From positions 1-64,000 of the forward strand of contig CAMARW010000008.1 in assembly GCA_945860865.1 (NCBI GenBank): a DNA stretch of 64,000 nt, given 5' to 3'. Source of the DNA: Chitinophaga pinensis (GTDB lineage Bacteria; Bacteroidota; Bacteroidia; UKL13-3). Shown piece after piece: positions 1 to 8,570 of the stretch (positions are counted from its first letter, which is position 1; the number at the start of each line of letters is the position of its first letter). The notes beneath the pieces were generated by a model. The model worked only from the letters and a program-made list of their open reading frames with translations, was not told where the DNA came from and did not search any database. The position numbers and the translations under genes are program-made.

Positions 1-23
1 AGGTTCGAATCCTTCTCTCCCCA
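1..23 (+). tRNA. 3' end of a tRNA, cut by the window edge (possibly tRNA-Tyr)
   Basis: The first bases form the 3' half of a T-arm (AGG TTCGAAT CCTTC), followed by a 7-nt acceptor strand TCTCCCC and a discriminator A. The anticodon lies outside the window, so identity cannot be read. The discriminator A and the usual Bacteroidota gene order before tRNA-Gly/tRNA-Thr/tuf make tRNA-Tyr a reasonable guess. No CCA is encoded. Confidence 0.75.
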
Positions 24-67
24 CAATAATTCGTTTAGGCGATTGGGCGTTTATGTCACAAATAAAA

Positions 68-140
68 GCGAGAGTAGCTCAGTTGGTAGAGCGACAGCCT
101 TCCAAGCTGTAGGTCGCGGGTTCGAGCCTCGTCTCTCGCT
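68..140 (+). tRNA. tRNA-Gly (anticodon TCC)
   Basis: A full cloverleaf can be folded by eye. The acceptor GCGAGAG pairs with CTCTCGC, the D-arm contains AGCTCAGTTGGTAGAGC, the anticodon stem ACAGC/GCTGT carries loop CTTCCAA with anticodon TCC, and the T-loop is TTCGAGC. The discriminator is T and CCA is not encoded. It reads GGA/GGG glycine codons. It belongs to a tRNA cluster just ahead of tuf, probably in one transcript with it. Confidence 0.97.
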
Positions 141-226
141 CATAAACAGTGAGCAACTAACAGATTATCATTCTTTTATTTAATCACTCAAAAGTATTGC
201 TGGTTGTTGTAAACTTCTTGCAATAC

Positions 227-298
<72 letters not shown>

Positions 299-332
299 CA
301 AACAAAAACTAAAACTTAAAATATAAAACACA

Positions 333-1520
333 ATGGCTAAAGAAAAATTTGACCGCAGTAAACCACACGTTAACATCGGTACAATTGGTCACGTTGACCA
401 CGGAAAAACTACTTTGACTGCCGCTATCACTAAGGTATTAGCTGATGCAGGTTTGTCAGAAGCTCGTTCATTTGATTCAATCGACTCAGCTCCTGAAGAA
501 AAAGAACGTGGTATTACTATTAACACTGCGCACGTTGAGTATTCAACTGCAAACCGTCACTACGCTCACGTAGATTGCCCTGGTCACGCGGATTACGTTA
601 AGAACATGGTAACTGGTGCTGCCCAAATGGATGGTGCTATCTTAGTGGTAGCTTCTACAGATGGTCCAATGCCACAAACTCGTGAGCATATCTTATTAGC
701 TCGTCAGGTTGGTGTACCTAGAATCGTTGTTTTCATGAACAAAGTTGACATGGTAGACGATCCAGAATTATTAGAAATCGTTGAAATGGAAATCCGTGAT
801 TTGTTAAACAAATACGAATTCCCTGGTGATGAAATCCCAGTTATCCAAGGTTCAGCTTTAGGTGGTTTGAACGGTGATGCTACTTGGGTTGGAAAAATCA
901 TGGACTTAATGAATGCAGTTGATAGCTACATTCCAGTTCCACCTCGTGCAACTGAATTGCCTTTCTTAATGCCAATCGAAGATGTATTCTCAATTACTGG
1001 TCGTGGTACAGTTGCTACTGGTCGTATTGAGCGTGGTATCGTAAACTCTTCTGAGCAAGTTGATATTATCGGTTTAGGTGCTGAAAAATTATCTTCAGTA
1101 GTAACTGGTGTTGAAATGTTCCGCAAAATCCTTGATAGAGGTGAAGCTGGTGACAACGTAGGTTTATTATTACGTGGTGTAGACAAAAACCAAATCCGTA
1201 GAGGAATGGTAATTTGTAAGCCAGGTTCTGTATTACCTCACACTAAATTCAAAGCTGAAATCTACGTATTAAGCAAAGAAGAAGGTGGCCGTCATACTCC
1301 ATTCTTTAACAAATACCGTCCTCAGTTCTATTTCCGTACCACAGACGTTACTGGCGAGTGTCAGTTAGCTGAAGGTGTAGAAATGGTAATGCCTGGTGAT
1401 AACGTAACTATTTCAGTTGAGTTAATCGCTCCAATTGCAATGGAAAAGAACTTACGTTTCGCTATCCGTGAAGGTGGTAGAACAGTAGGTGCTGGACAGG
1501 TAACTGAAATTTTAGCATAA
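333..1520 (+). CDS. tuf: Elongation factor Tu
   Basis: EF-Tu is the GTPase that brings aminoacyl-tRNA to the ribosomal A site. The 395-residue length is the family norm. The GTP-binding motifs are all present: the P-loop GHVDHGKT at residues 19-26, DCPGHAD near residue 81 and NKVD near residue 136. The two C-terminal beta-barrel domains follow and the protein ends in [10 protein letters not shown]. The ATG start is fixed by the conserved N-terminus [14 protein letters not shown]. It sits between tRNA-Thr and tRNA-Trp, so processing of the flanking tRNAs probably frees its mRNA. Base composition is typical of a highly expressed gene. Confidence 0.99.
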   Translation: MAKEKFDRSKPHVNIGTIGHVDHGKTTLTAAITKVLADAGLSEARSFDSIDSAPEEKERGITINTAHVEYSTANRHYAHVDCPGHADYVKNMVTGAAQMDGAILVVASTDGPMPQTREHILLARQVGVPRIVVFMNKVDMVDDPELLEIVEMEIRDLLNKYEFPGDEIPVIQGSALGGLNGDATWVGKIMDLMNAVDSYIPVPPRATELPFLMPIEDVFSITGRGTVATGRIERGIVNSSEQVDIIGLGAEKLSSVVTGVEMFRKILDRGEAGDNVGLLLRGVDKNQIRRGMVICKPGSVLPHTKFKAEIYVLSKEEGGRHTPFFNKYRPQFYFRTTDVTGECQLAEGVEMVMPGDNVTISVELIAPIAMEKNLRFAIREGGRTVGAGQVTEILA

Positions 1521-1538
1521 TTAAAATTTAAAAAGATC

Positions 1539-1572
1539 GCAAGTGTTGGTTAGTCCGCTAGCCAACATTTGC
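1539..1572 (+). promoter_or_regulatory. 15-bp hairpin with a TCCG tetraloop between tuf and tRNA-Trp
   Basis: Arms 1539-1553 and 1558-1572 pair along their full 15 bp, allowing two G-T wobbles, around a UNCG-type loop (TCCG). No T-run follows, so it is not a classic intrinsic terminator. It ends 7 bp before the tRNA-Trp acceptor. Possible roles are protection of the tuf mRNA 3' end after tRNA excision, or an RNase processing signal. The structure is seen; the role is inferred. Confidence 0.7.
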
Positions 1573-1579
1573 TGTCTCT

Positions 1580-1650
1580 ACGGGAATAGTTCAATGGTAG
1601 AATGTCGGTCTCCAAAACCGCTGATCAGGGTTCGAATCCTTGTTCCCGTG
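1580..1650 (+). tRNA. tRNA-Trp (anticodon CCA)
   Basis: The acceptor ACGGGAA pairs with TTCCCGT. The anticodon loop CTCCAAA presents CCA (tryptophan) on a stem whose outermost pair is T-C. The T-loop is TTCGAAT and the discriminator is G, as expected for tRNA-Trp. It lies between tuf and secE, its usual place in Bacteroidota. Confidence 0.96.
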
Positions 1651-1668
1651 CTAAGCTAAGAAAAGAAT

Positions 1669-1866
1669 ATGAACAAGTTTAGAGAATATATCAATTTATC
1701 GTATGACGAGTTGATGAACAAGGTTTCATGGCCTAGCTGGGAAGACTTGCAAGAAAGTACTGTTATTGTAATGGTAGCTTCATTAATCATCGCGTTACTA
1801 ATTGGTGTAATAGACTTAGCGAGCAGTACTTCGCTAGGATTATTTTACCAGTTATTCCAAAGCTAA
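1669..1866 (+). CDS. secE: Preprotein translocase subunit SecE
   Basis: SecE clamps SecY in the inner-membrane translocon. The 65-residue protein has the short single-span architecture common outside Proteobacteria. An amphipathic N-terminal stretch contains the conserved KVSWPSWEDLQEST segment, followed by one membrane helix (about residues 31-50, IVMVASLIIALLIGVIDLA). It starts 18 bp after tRNA-Trp and ends 9 bp before nusG, the standard secE-nusG pair. Confidence 0.96.
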   Translation: MNKFREYINLSYDELMNKVSWPSWEDLQESTVIVMVASLIIALLIGVIDLASSTSLGLFYQLFQS

Positions 1867-1875
1867 GATTGAATC

Positions 1876-2430
1876 ATGACAGAACAAGGAACTGAACAAT
1901 TTAAATGGTTTGTGGTGCGTGCCGTTACCGGACAAGAAAAGAAGGTAAAAGCGCAGCTTGAGGTTGAGCTTGAGAGGGCTAAGCTATCGGCGCAAGTTCC
2001 TCAGATTTTAATCCCTACTGAAAAAATTTATCAGGTAAAAGACGGTAAAAAAATAAGTAAGGAAAAAGCGTATTTGCCAGGTTATATTTTAATCAACGCA
2101 GATATTTCTGGTGAGGTTGGACATATCATTACATCTGTTAACGGTGTGGTAGGTTTTTTAGGTGGTAAGGCTTCGCCAACTGCTTTAAGACCTTCAGAAG
2201 TTAGCAGAATTCTTGGCAATGTAGATGATATTTTAGAACAAGGAGAAACCATGGAAGAACCATACATTGTAGGTGAAAATGTAAAGGTTATTGATGGTCC
2301 ATTTACCGGCTTCAGTGGTGTTATTGAAGAGGTAAGTGAAGATAAAAAGAAATTGAAAGTTATGGTTAAGATTTTCGGAAGAAGAACACCGCTAGAACTC
2401 AATTTCTCACAGGTAGATAAAGAAAGTTAA
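1876..2430 (+). CDS. nusG: Transcription termination/antitermination factor NusG
   Basis: NusG binds the RNA polymerase clamp and links it to Rho or the ribosome. The 184-residue protein has the NGN domain beginning FKWFVVRAVTGQEKKVK and a C-terminal KOW domain around VKVIDGPFTGFSGVIEEV. It lies between secE and rplK in the conserved operon. Its length matches the family. Confidence 0.98.
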   Translation: MTEQGTEQFKWFVVRAVTGQEKKVKAQLEVELERAKLSAQVPQILIPTEKIYQVKDGKKISKEKAYLPGYILINADISGEVGHIITSVNGVVGFLGGKASPTALRPSEVSRILGNVDDILEQGETMEEPYIVGENVKVIDGPFTGFSGVIEEVSEDKKKLKVMVKIFGRRTPLELNFSQVDKES

Positions 2431-2473
2431 TTGTAGAATAAAGTCCCATTAAGGGAAGAAAAATTTAGACGTT

Positions 2474-2917
2474 ATGGCAAAAGAACTAACAGGTTTTATT
2501 AAACTTCAGGTAAAAGGTGGAGCAGCTAATCCAGCTCCTCCAATCGGTCCTGCATTAGGATCAAAGGGTGTAAATATCATGGAGTTTTGCAAGCAATTTA
2601 ATGCAAGAACCCAAGATAAAGCAGGAAAGATTTTACCAGTTGTAATTACTGTTTACAGCGATAAATCCTTCGATTTTATCATCAAAACTCCTCCGGTAGC
2701 GGCGCAGTTATTAGAGGCAGCTAAAATTGCAAAAGGTTCGGCCGAACCAAACCGTAAGAAAAACGGTAACGTTAGCTGGGATCAAATTAAGCTTATAGCT
2801 GAAGATAAAATTGTAGACATGAATTGTTTTAAATTAGAGTCTGCAATTAAAATGGTTGCTGGTAGCGCCCGTAGTATGGGTTTAAACGTTACTGGTGAAA
2901 ATCCTTTTAACAATTAA
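2474..2917 (+). CDS. rplK: 50S ribosomal protein L11
   Basis: L11 forms the GTPase-associated centre with 23S rRNA. The 147-residue length is typical. The proline-rich N-terminal segment [19 protein letters not shown] and the C-terminal RNA-binding motif ending [12 protein letters not shown] are both present. It lies 14 bp ahead of rplA, as in most bacteria. Confidence 0.99.
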   Translation: MAKELTGFIKLQVKGGAANPAPPIGPALGSKGVNIMEFCKQFNARTQDKAGKILPVVITVYSDKSFDFIIKTPPVAAQLLEAAKIAKGSAEPNRKKNGNVSWDQIKLIAEDKIVDMNCFKLESAIKMVAGSARSMGLNVTGENPFNN

Positions 2918-2931
2918 AAAATAATTAAGAG

Positions 2932-3630
2932 ATGACAAGGATAAGTAAGAAAAGAAAAGAAGCATTGAAAAAAGTTGATGGCAATAAAGCCTACACTTTG
3001 ACTGAAGCTTCTAAGTTGGTAAAGGAGATATCCTATACTAAGTTTGATTCTTCTGTAGATATTGATGTTCGTTTGGGCGTTGATCCTAAGAAAGCAAATC
3101 AAATGGTGCGTGGTACAGTTGCTTTACCTCATGGAACAGGTAAAACCATTAAGGTTTTAGCTTTGGTTCCTGCTGATAAAGAAGCTGAAGCTATTGAAGC
3201 AGGTGCTGATTATGCTGGATTGGATGAATATATTCAAAAGATTGAGCAAGGTTGGACTGATATCGATATCATCGTTACTATGCCAGCTGTTATGGCTAAA
3301 TTAGGTAAATTAGGTAAAATTTTAGGTCCACGTAACTTAATGCCTAACCCTAAAAGTGGTACAGTTACCCAAGAAGTTGGAAAAACTGTTAGAGAAATTA
3401 AAGCAGGTAAGATAGATTTTAAAGTAGACAAAGAAGGAAACATCCATACTTCTATTGGAAAATCAACTTTTGCACCTGAAAAATTGTATGAGAATGCAGT
3501 TGAATTAATTCAAACGCTTGCTAAAATGAAACCATCTAGTGCGAAAGGCACTTATTTTAGAAGTATCCACGTGAGCAGTACAATGAGTCCAGGCATCACT
3601 GTTGATACTAAATCGGTTCCAGGTATTTAA
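2932..3630 (+). CDS. rplA: 50S ribosomal protein L1
   Basis: L1 builds the mobile L1 stalk at the E site and in many bacteria represses its own operon. The 232-residue protein carries the family blocks [14 protein letters not shown] and [21 protein letters not shown]. The gene is followed almost directly by rplJ. I saw no clear copy of an L1-binding leader upstream of rplK. Confidence 0.99.
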   Translation: MTRISKKRKEALKKVDGNKAYTLTEASKLVKEISYTKFDSSVDIDVRLGVDPKKANQMVRGTVALPHGTGKTIKVLALVPADKEAEAIEAGADYAGLDEYIQKIEQGWTDIDIIVTMPAVMAKLGKLGKILGPRNLMPNPKSGTVTQEVGKTVREIKAGKIDFKVDKEGNIHTSIGKSTFAPEKLYENAVELIQTLAKMKPSSAKGTYFRSIHVSSTMSPGITVDTKSVPGI

Positions 3631-3641
3631 TCTTGTTGGAT

Positions 3642-4163
3642 ATGAAAAAGGAAGAAAAAGAATTAGTAATTGATGCATTGGTTGAAAAGTTTAACCAGTA
3701 CAAGAATATTTACATCACAGATATTGCCAAATTAAATGCGCAAAAGACAAGTGACTTAAGAAGAATGTTATTTAAAAACGACATTACTTTAGAAGTTGCA
3801 AAGAATACATTGATCAAAAAAGCTTTCGAAAAATCTGGTCGCGATTTTGGTGCATTGGTTGATACTTTAAAAGGCAATTCGGCCATCATGTTCTGTGAAG
3901 ACATGAAAGCCCCTGCCAAAGCCATCAAAGAATTCAGAAAGAAAGATGCAATCCCTGCTTTAAAAGGTGCCTGTATCGATACTGATGTATTCATTGGTGA
4001 TAACCAGCTAGATGCTTTAATAGCATTAAAATCGAAGAACGAATTGATTGGAGAAATCATTGGTTTATTACAATCACCTGCTCAGAACGTAATCAGTGCA
4101 TTACAATCAGGTGGAAAGACCATCGCCGGTGTGGTTAAAACTTTATCAGAACGTCCGGAATAA
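3642..4163 (+). CDS. rplJ: 50S ribosomal protein L10
   Basis: L10 is the stalk base that carries L7/L12 dimers. The reading frame opens with TTG TTG GAT ahead of ATG. I chose the ATG at 3642, giving MKKEEKELVIDALVEKF and 173 residues, because it matches family N-termini and leaves a normal 11-bp gap after rplA. The conserved region KNTLIKKAF and a C-terminal helix for L7/L12 are present. rplL follows after a 48-bp A-rich gap. Confidence 0.97.
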   Translation: MKKEEKELVIDALVEKFNQYKNIYITDIAKLNAQKTSDLRRMLFKNDITLEVAKNTLIKKAFEKSGRDFGALVDTLKGNSAIMFCEDMKAPAKAIKEFRKKDAIPALKGACIDTDVFIGDNQLDALIALKSKNELIGEIIGLLQSPAQNVISALQSGGKTIAGVVKTLSERPE

Positions 4164-4211
4164 AAAGACAAAAATAACAACAACAATTAATAACAATTAA
4201 ATTTTAGACAA

Positions 4212-4583
4212 ATGGCAGATTTAAAAGCGTTCGCAGAACAATTAGTTAACTTAACAGTGAAAGAAGTTAATGAGTTAGCTACAATTTTGAAAGATGAGTA
4301 TGGTATCGAACCTGCAGCTGCTGCTGTAGCTGTTGCAGCTCCTGCTGCTGCTGCTGCTGAAGCGGTAGAAAAAACATCTTTTGATGTAATTTTGAAGGCT
4401 GCTGGTGCAAACAAACTTAACGTGGTTAAGATTGTAAAAGACCTTACCGGTTTAGGTTTGAAAGAAGCTAAAGAATTGGTAGACGGTGCTCCAAAGCCAA
4501 TCAAAGAAGGCGTTGACAAAGCAACTGCTGAAGATCTTAAAGCTAAGCTTACTGAAGCAGGAGCTGAGATTGAAGTTAAGTAA
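4212..4583 (+). CDS. rplL: 50S ribosomal protein L7/L12
   Basis: L7/L12 is the multicopy stalk protein that recruits translational GTPases. The 123-residue protein has an N-terminal dimerisation domain, a flexible hinge rich in alanine ([20 protein letters not shown]), and the C-terminal factor-binding domain with [20 protein letters not shown]. It is followed by a hairpin ahead of rpoB. Confidence 0.99.
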   Translation: MADLKAFAEQLVNLTVKEVNELATILKDEYGIEPAAAAVAVAAPAAAAAEAVEKTSFDVILKAAGANKLNVVKIVKDLTGLGLKEAKELVDGAPKPIKEGVDKATAEDLKAKLTEAGAEIEVK

Positions 4584-4607
4584 TTCGAAATCAATAGATT
4601 TTGAACA

Positions 4608-4636
4608 TGTGACCCCGACAAATGTCGTGGGTCACA
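4608..4636 (+). promoter_or_regulatory. Hairpin between rplL and rpoB (attenuator or RNase III-type site)
   Basis: TGTGACCCCGAC at 4608-4619 pairs with GTCGTGGGTCACA at 4624-4636, leaving one bulged T and an AAAT loop. Only a weak T-rich tail (TCTTTGTTTAT) follows, so a partial terminator fits better than a full stop. In E. coli the same gap holds an attenuator and an RNase III site that lower RNA polymerase output relative to ribosomal protein. The analogy is inferred. Confidence 0.65.
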
Positions 4637-4688
4637 TCTTTGTTTATGTAAATCCAAGAATTGGTTAACCATTTAATATCTTTTAACA

Positions 4689-7600
4689 TTGGCCAAAAAT
4701 ATAAATACAACTGGAGAAAGAATCTCCTTCTCTTCAGTTAATCCTGTTATTGATTATCCAGATTTTTTGGATGTTCAATTGCAGTCGTTCAAAGAATTCT
4801 TCCAATTGGATACTACTTCTGAAAGTAGAACTAATGAAGGTTTGTTTAAGGTGTTTCTAGAAAATTTTCCTATCACCGATACACGCAATATCTTCGTTTT
4901 AGAATTTTTGGACTATTTCGTTGATCCACCGCGTTACTCAATTGATGAGTGTATTGAGCGTGGATTAACTTATTCAGTGCCGCTAAAGGCAAAATTGCGT
5001 CTCTCTTGTAACGATCCAGAACATGAGGATTTCAAAACAATCGTGCAGGATGTTTATTTGGGAACTATCCCATACATGACAACCCGCGGTACATTTGTAA
5101 TCAATGGCGCTGAACGTATCATCGTTTCGCAATTACACCGTTCTCCAGGTGTGTTCTTCGGACAAAGCTATCATACAAATGGTACTAAGTTGTATTCAGC
5201 CCGTGTAATTCCTTTCAAAGGTAGCTGGATTGAATTTGCAACGGATGTAAATAATGTAATGTATGCTTATATTGACCGTAAGAAAAAGTTCCCTGTAACT
5301 ACTTTGCTTCGTGCAATCGGATTTGAATCTGATAAAGATATCCTTAATTTATTTGAATTAGCTGAAGAAGCTAAAGTAAGTAAATCTGGATTGAAAAAAG
5401 TATTGGGCAGAAAACTTGCTGCACGTGTTTTACGCACATGGATTGAGGATTTTGTGGATGAGGATACAGGTGAAGTGGTATCTATTGAGCGTAATGAAGT
5501 TATCATCGAGCGCGATACCATCCTGGAAGAAGGTCATATAGACCAAATTGTAGAGGCGGAAGTTAAATCTATCTTACTCCACAAAAATGAATCTAGTCAT
5601 AACGATTTTGCTATTATCTTAAATACTTTACAAAAAGATACTGCAAATAGTGGTAAAGAAGCGCACGAACATATCTATCGTCAGTTGCGTAATGCAGATC
5701 CACCTGATGAGGAAACCGCTCGTGGCGTAATTGAGAAGTTATTTTTCTCTGAAAAACGTTATGATTTAGGTGATGTTGGTCGTTACAGGATTAACCGTAA
5801 ATTAAATAAAAACGAACCGCTTAGTAACCGTGTTTTAAGCAAAGATGATATTGTTTCCATCATAAAATATTTGATTGAATTATCAAATTCTAGAGCTGAT
5901 GTGGATGATATTGATCACTTAAGTAATCGTCGTGTGCGTACGGTTGGTGAGCAGTTATATTCTCAGTTTGGTGTTGGTTTAGCCCGTATGGCTAGAACCA
6001 TCCGCGAACGTATGAATATTAGAGATAATGAGGTTTTTACTCCAACAGATTTAATTAATGCTAAGACTCTGTCTTCTGTAATTAATTCATTCTTTGGTAC
6101 GAACCAATTATCTCAGTTTATGGATCAAACGAACCCATTAGCTGAAATTACCCACAAACGTAGAATGTCTGCACTTGGGCCTGGTGGTTTAAGTAGAGAC
6201 CGCGCTGGTTTTGAGGTGCGCGATGTTCACTATACGCACTATGGTCGTTTGTGTACAATTGAAACACCTGAGGGGCCGAATATTGGTTTGATTTCTTCAT
6301 TATGTGTGCATGCAAAAATTAACGGCATGGGCTTTATCGAAACTCCTTACTTAAAGGTAGAGGGTGGAAGAGTAAGAGCAGGTGAGCCAGTTACATATTT
6401 GAGTGCAGAAGATGAAGAAGGAAAGGTAATTGCCCAATCAAATGCTCGTTACGATGCTGAGGGTAATTTCTTAGACCATAAAATTAAAGCGCGTTACGAA
6501 GGTGACTTCCCAATGGTGGAGTCAGACAAGCTTGAATTTATGGACATTGCTCCAAATCAAATTGTATCTATTGCTGCTTCATTAATTCCTTTCTTAGAAC
6601 ATAATGATGCTAACCGTGCCTTGATGGGTTCAAACATGCAGCGCCAAGCGGTGCCTTTGTTAAAACCACAAGCGCCTGTTGTTGGTACTGGCTTAGAAGG
6701 TAGGGTTGCCAAAGATTCTAGAACATTATTAATGGCTGAAGCCATTGGTGTTGTTGAATATGTTGATGCAAGAGAAATCCGCATTCGCTATGAGCAAACT
6801 GAAACAGATAAATTGGTAAGCTTCGGTACTGATACCAAAACATATTCATTAATTAAATTCCGTAGAACCAACCAAAATACTTGTATCAATTTAAAGCCTA
6901 TTGTAAGCAAAGGCCAAAAAGTTGAAAAAGGAACTGTTTTGTGCGAAGGTTATGCAACAGAAGGTGGCGAATTGGCTTTGGGAAGAAACTTGCAAGTGGC
7001 TTTCATGCCTTGGCAAGGTTTTAACTTTGAAGATGCAATTGTAATCTCTGAGAAGGTAGTTAAGGAAGATATTTTTACTTCTATCCATATCACCGAATAC
7101 GAATTAGAAGTGCGTGATACAAAACGTGGAGAAGAGGAGTTAACAAATGATATTCCAAATGTAAGCGAAGAAGCTACCAAGAATTTGGATGAAAACGGTT
7201 TAATCCGTGTGGGTTGCGAAGTAGGTGAAGGCGATATCTTAATTGGTAAAATTACGCCTAAAGGTGAAACAGAGCCTTCTCCAGAAGAAAAACTTTTACG
7301 TGCCATCTTTGGCGACAAAGCCGGTGATGTGAAGGATGCTTCATTGAAAGCCATTCCATCAACCAATGGAGTTGTTATAGATAAGAAGTTGTTTGCTCGC
7401 GCCAAAAAAGAAAAATCGGCTAAACAAGATGATAAATTAAAGTTAGCCAAGTTAAAAGAAGAGCACGAGAAGAACTTAAAAGAAATTAAGGACATCTTAA
7501 TTGAAAAATTGTTCTCTGTTTTATCTGGAAAAACTTCTTCGGGTGTATTTAATGTTTACAATGAAGAATTAATTGCAAAGGGTTCTAAATTTAGCATGAA

Positions 7601-8504
7601 GAACCTAAATGAGATTGATTACTCTAATGTAATGGCTAACAATTGGACAGGTGATGCTGAGAAGAACGATTTAATACGTACGATATTAACTAACTTCAAG
7701 AATCGCCACAACCAAGAATTAGCAGAATACAGAAGAAAAGAATATGCTATTAGCGTAGGAGATGAATTACCAACTGGTATTTTAAAACTTGCTAAGGTTT
7801 ATATTGCTCAAAAGCGTAAGTTGAAAGTGGGAGATAAGATGGCTGGTCGTCACGGTAACAAGGGTATTGTTGCCCGTATCGTGCGCGAAGAAGATCTTCC
7901 TTTCATGGACAATGGTCGCCCGGTAGATATCGTGTTGAACCCATTGGGTGTACCTTCACGTATGAACTTGGGTCAGATCTACGAAACGGTTTTAGGTTGG
8001 GCTGCCAAAGAGTTGGATGTTAAATTTGCTACACCAATTTTTGATGGAGCTTCAGATGATCAAGTATTAGATTACACGCGCAAAGCAGGTATTCCTGATT
8101 GGGGTAAAACATACTTAAACGATGGTTTAAGTGGTGCTAAATTTGATCAACCTGTAACTGTAGGTGTAATCTATATGATTAAATTAGGTCACATGGTTGA
8201 TGATAAGATGCACGCACGTTCTATCGGGCCATATTCATTAATTACGCAGCAGCCTTTGGGTGGTAAAGCCCAGTTTGGTGGTCAGCGTTTTGGTGAGATG
8301 GAGGTATGGGCATTGGAAGCATACGGTGCGGCTAATATCTTACAAGAAATCTTAACTTTAAAATCTGATGATATCATCGGTCGTGCGAAGACTTATGAAG
8401 CCATTGTTAAGGGCGATAATTTACCTACACCAGGTATTCCTGAGTCGTTCAATGTATTGGCACATGAGTTACGTGGATTAGGTTTAGAATTAACACTTGA
8501 GTAA
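4689..8504 (+). CDS. rpoB: DNA-directed RNA polymerase subunit beta
   Basis: This is the 1271-residue catalytic beta subunit. The start is a TTG at 4689: an in-frame stop lies at 4674-4676, there is no ATG between them, and the next in-frame ATG falls inside conserved sequence. The N-terminus from TTG ([14 protein letters not shown]) then aligns with family members just before YPDFLDVQL. The rifampicin pocket is of the sensitive type ([25 protein letters not shown]). The C-terminal [14 protein letters not shown] and [18 protein letters not shown] blocks are intact. rpoC follows. Confidence 0.99.
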   Translation: MAKNINTTGERISFSSVNPVIDYPDFLDVQLQSFKEFFQLDTTSESRTNEGLFKVFLENFPITDTRNIFVLEFLDYFVDPPRYSIDECIERGLTYSVPLKAKLRLSCNDPEHEDFKTIVQDVYLGTIPYMTTRGTFVINGAERIIVSQLHRSPGVFFGQSYHTNGTKLYSARVIPFKGSWIEFATDVNNVMYAYIDRKKKFPVTTLLRAIGFESDKDILNLFELAEEAKVSKSGLKKVLGRKLAARVLRTWIEDFVDEDTGEVVSIERNEVIIERDTILEEGHIDQIVEAEVKSILLHKNESSHNDFAIILNTLQKDTANSGKEAHEHIYRQLRNADPPDEETARGVIEKLFFSEKRYDLGDVGRYRINRKLNKNEPLSNRVLSKDDIVSIIKYLIELSNSRADVDDIDHLSNRRVRTVGEQLYSQFGVGLARMARTIRERMNIRDNEVFTPTDLINAKTLSSVINSFFGTNQLSQFMDQTNPLAEITHKRRMSALGPGGLSRDRAGFEVRDVHYTHYGRLCTIETPEGPNIGLISSLCVHAKINGMGFIETPYLKVEGGRVRAGEPVTYLSAEDEEGKVIAQSNARYDAEGNFLDHKIKARYEGDFPMVESDKLEFMDIAPNQIVSIAASLIPFLEHNDANRALMGSNMQRQAVPLLKPQAPVVGTGLEGRVAKDSRTLLMAEAIGVVEYVDAREIRIRYEQTETDKLVSFGTDTKTYSLIKFRRTNQNTCINLKPIVSKGQKVEKGTVLCEGYATEGGELALGRNLQVAFMPWQGFNFEDAIVISEKVVKEDIFTSIHITEYELEVRDTKRGEEELTNDIPNVSEEATKNLDENGLIRVGCEVGEGDILIGKITPKGETEPSPEEKLLRAIFGDKAGDVKDASLKAIPSTNGVVIDKKLFARAKKEKSAKQDDKLKLAKLKEEHEKNLKEIKDILIEKLFSVLSGKTSSGVFNVYNEELIAKGSKFSMKNLNEIDYSNVMANNWTGDAEKNDLIRTILTNFKNRHNQELAEYRRKEYAISVGDELPTGILKLAKVYIAQKRKLKVGDKMAGRHGNKGIVARIVREEDLPFMDNGRPVDIVLNPLGVPSRMNLGQIYETVLGWAAKELDVKFATPIFDGASDDQVLDYTRKAGIPDWGKTYLNDGLSGAKFDQPVTVGVIYMIKLGHMVDDKMHARSIGPYSLITQQPLGGKAQFGGQRFGEMEVWALEAYGAANILQEILTLKSDDIIGRAKTYEAIVKGDNLPTPGIPESFNVLAHELRGLGLELTLE

Positions 8505-8512
8505 AAATTATC

Positions 8513-8546
8513 ATTATAATGTTGGGGCTTGCCCCAACATTATAAT
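8513..8546 (+). promoter_or_regulatory. 16-bp perfect inverted repeat between rpoB and rpoC
   Basis: Arms 8513-8528 (ATTATAATGTTGGGGC) and 8531-8546 are exact reverse complements separated by TT, so the RNA would fold a very stable hairpin with a GC-rich apex. It fills most of the gap between the rpoB stop and the rpoC ATG at 8571. There is no T-run, and rpoC needs transcription through it. A processing or stability element, or a translational spacer, is more likely than a terminator. Confidence 0.75.
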
Positions 8547-8570
8547 ATCACAAAATTAAACAACGCGAAA

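Noticed and set aside
4187..4672. 161-codon minus-strand frame over rplL
   Set aside because: It is the antisense of L7/L12; its alanine-rich stretch only mirrors the hinge.
8529..8570. TTG start giving rpoC 14 extra N-terminal residues
   Set aside because: The added residues are translated from the intergenic hairpin and do not match the family. The ATG at 8571 does.
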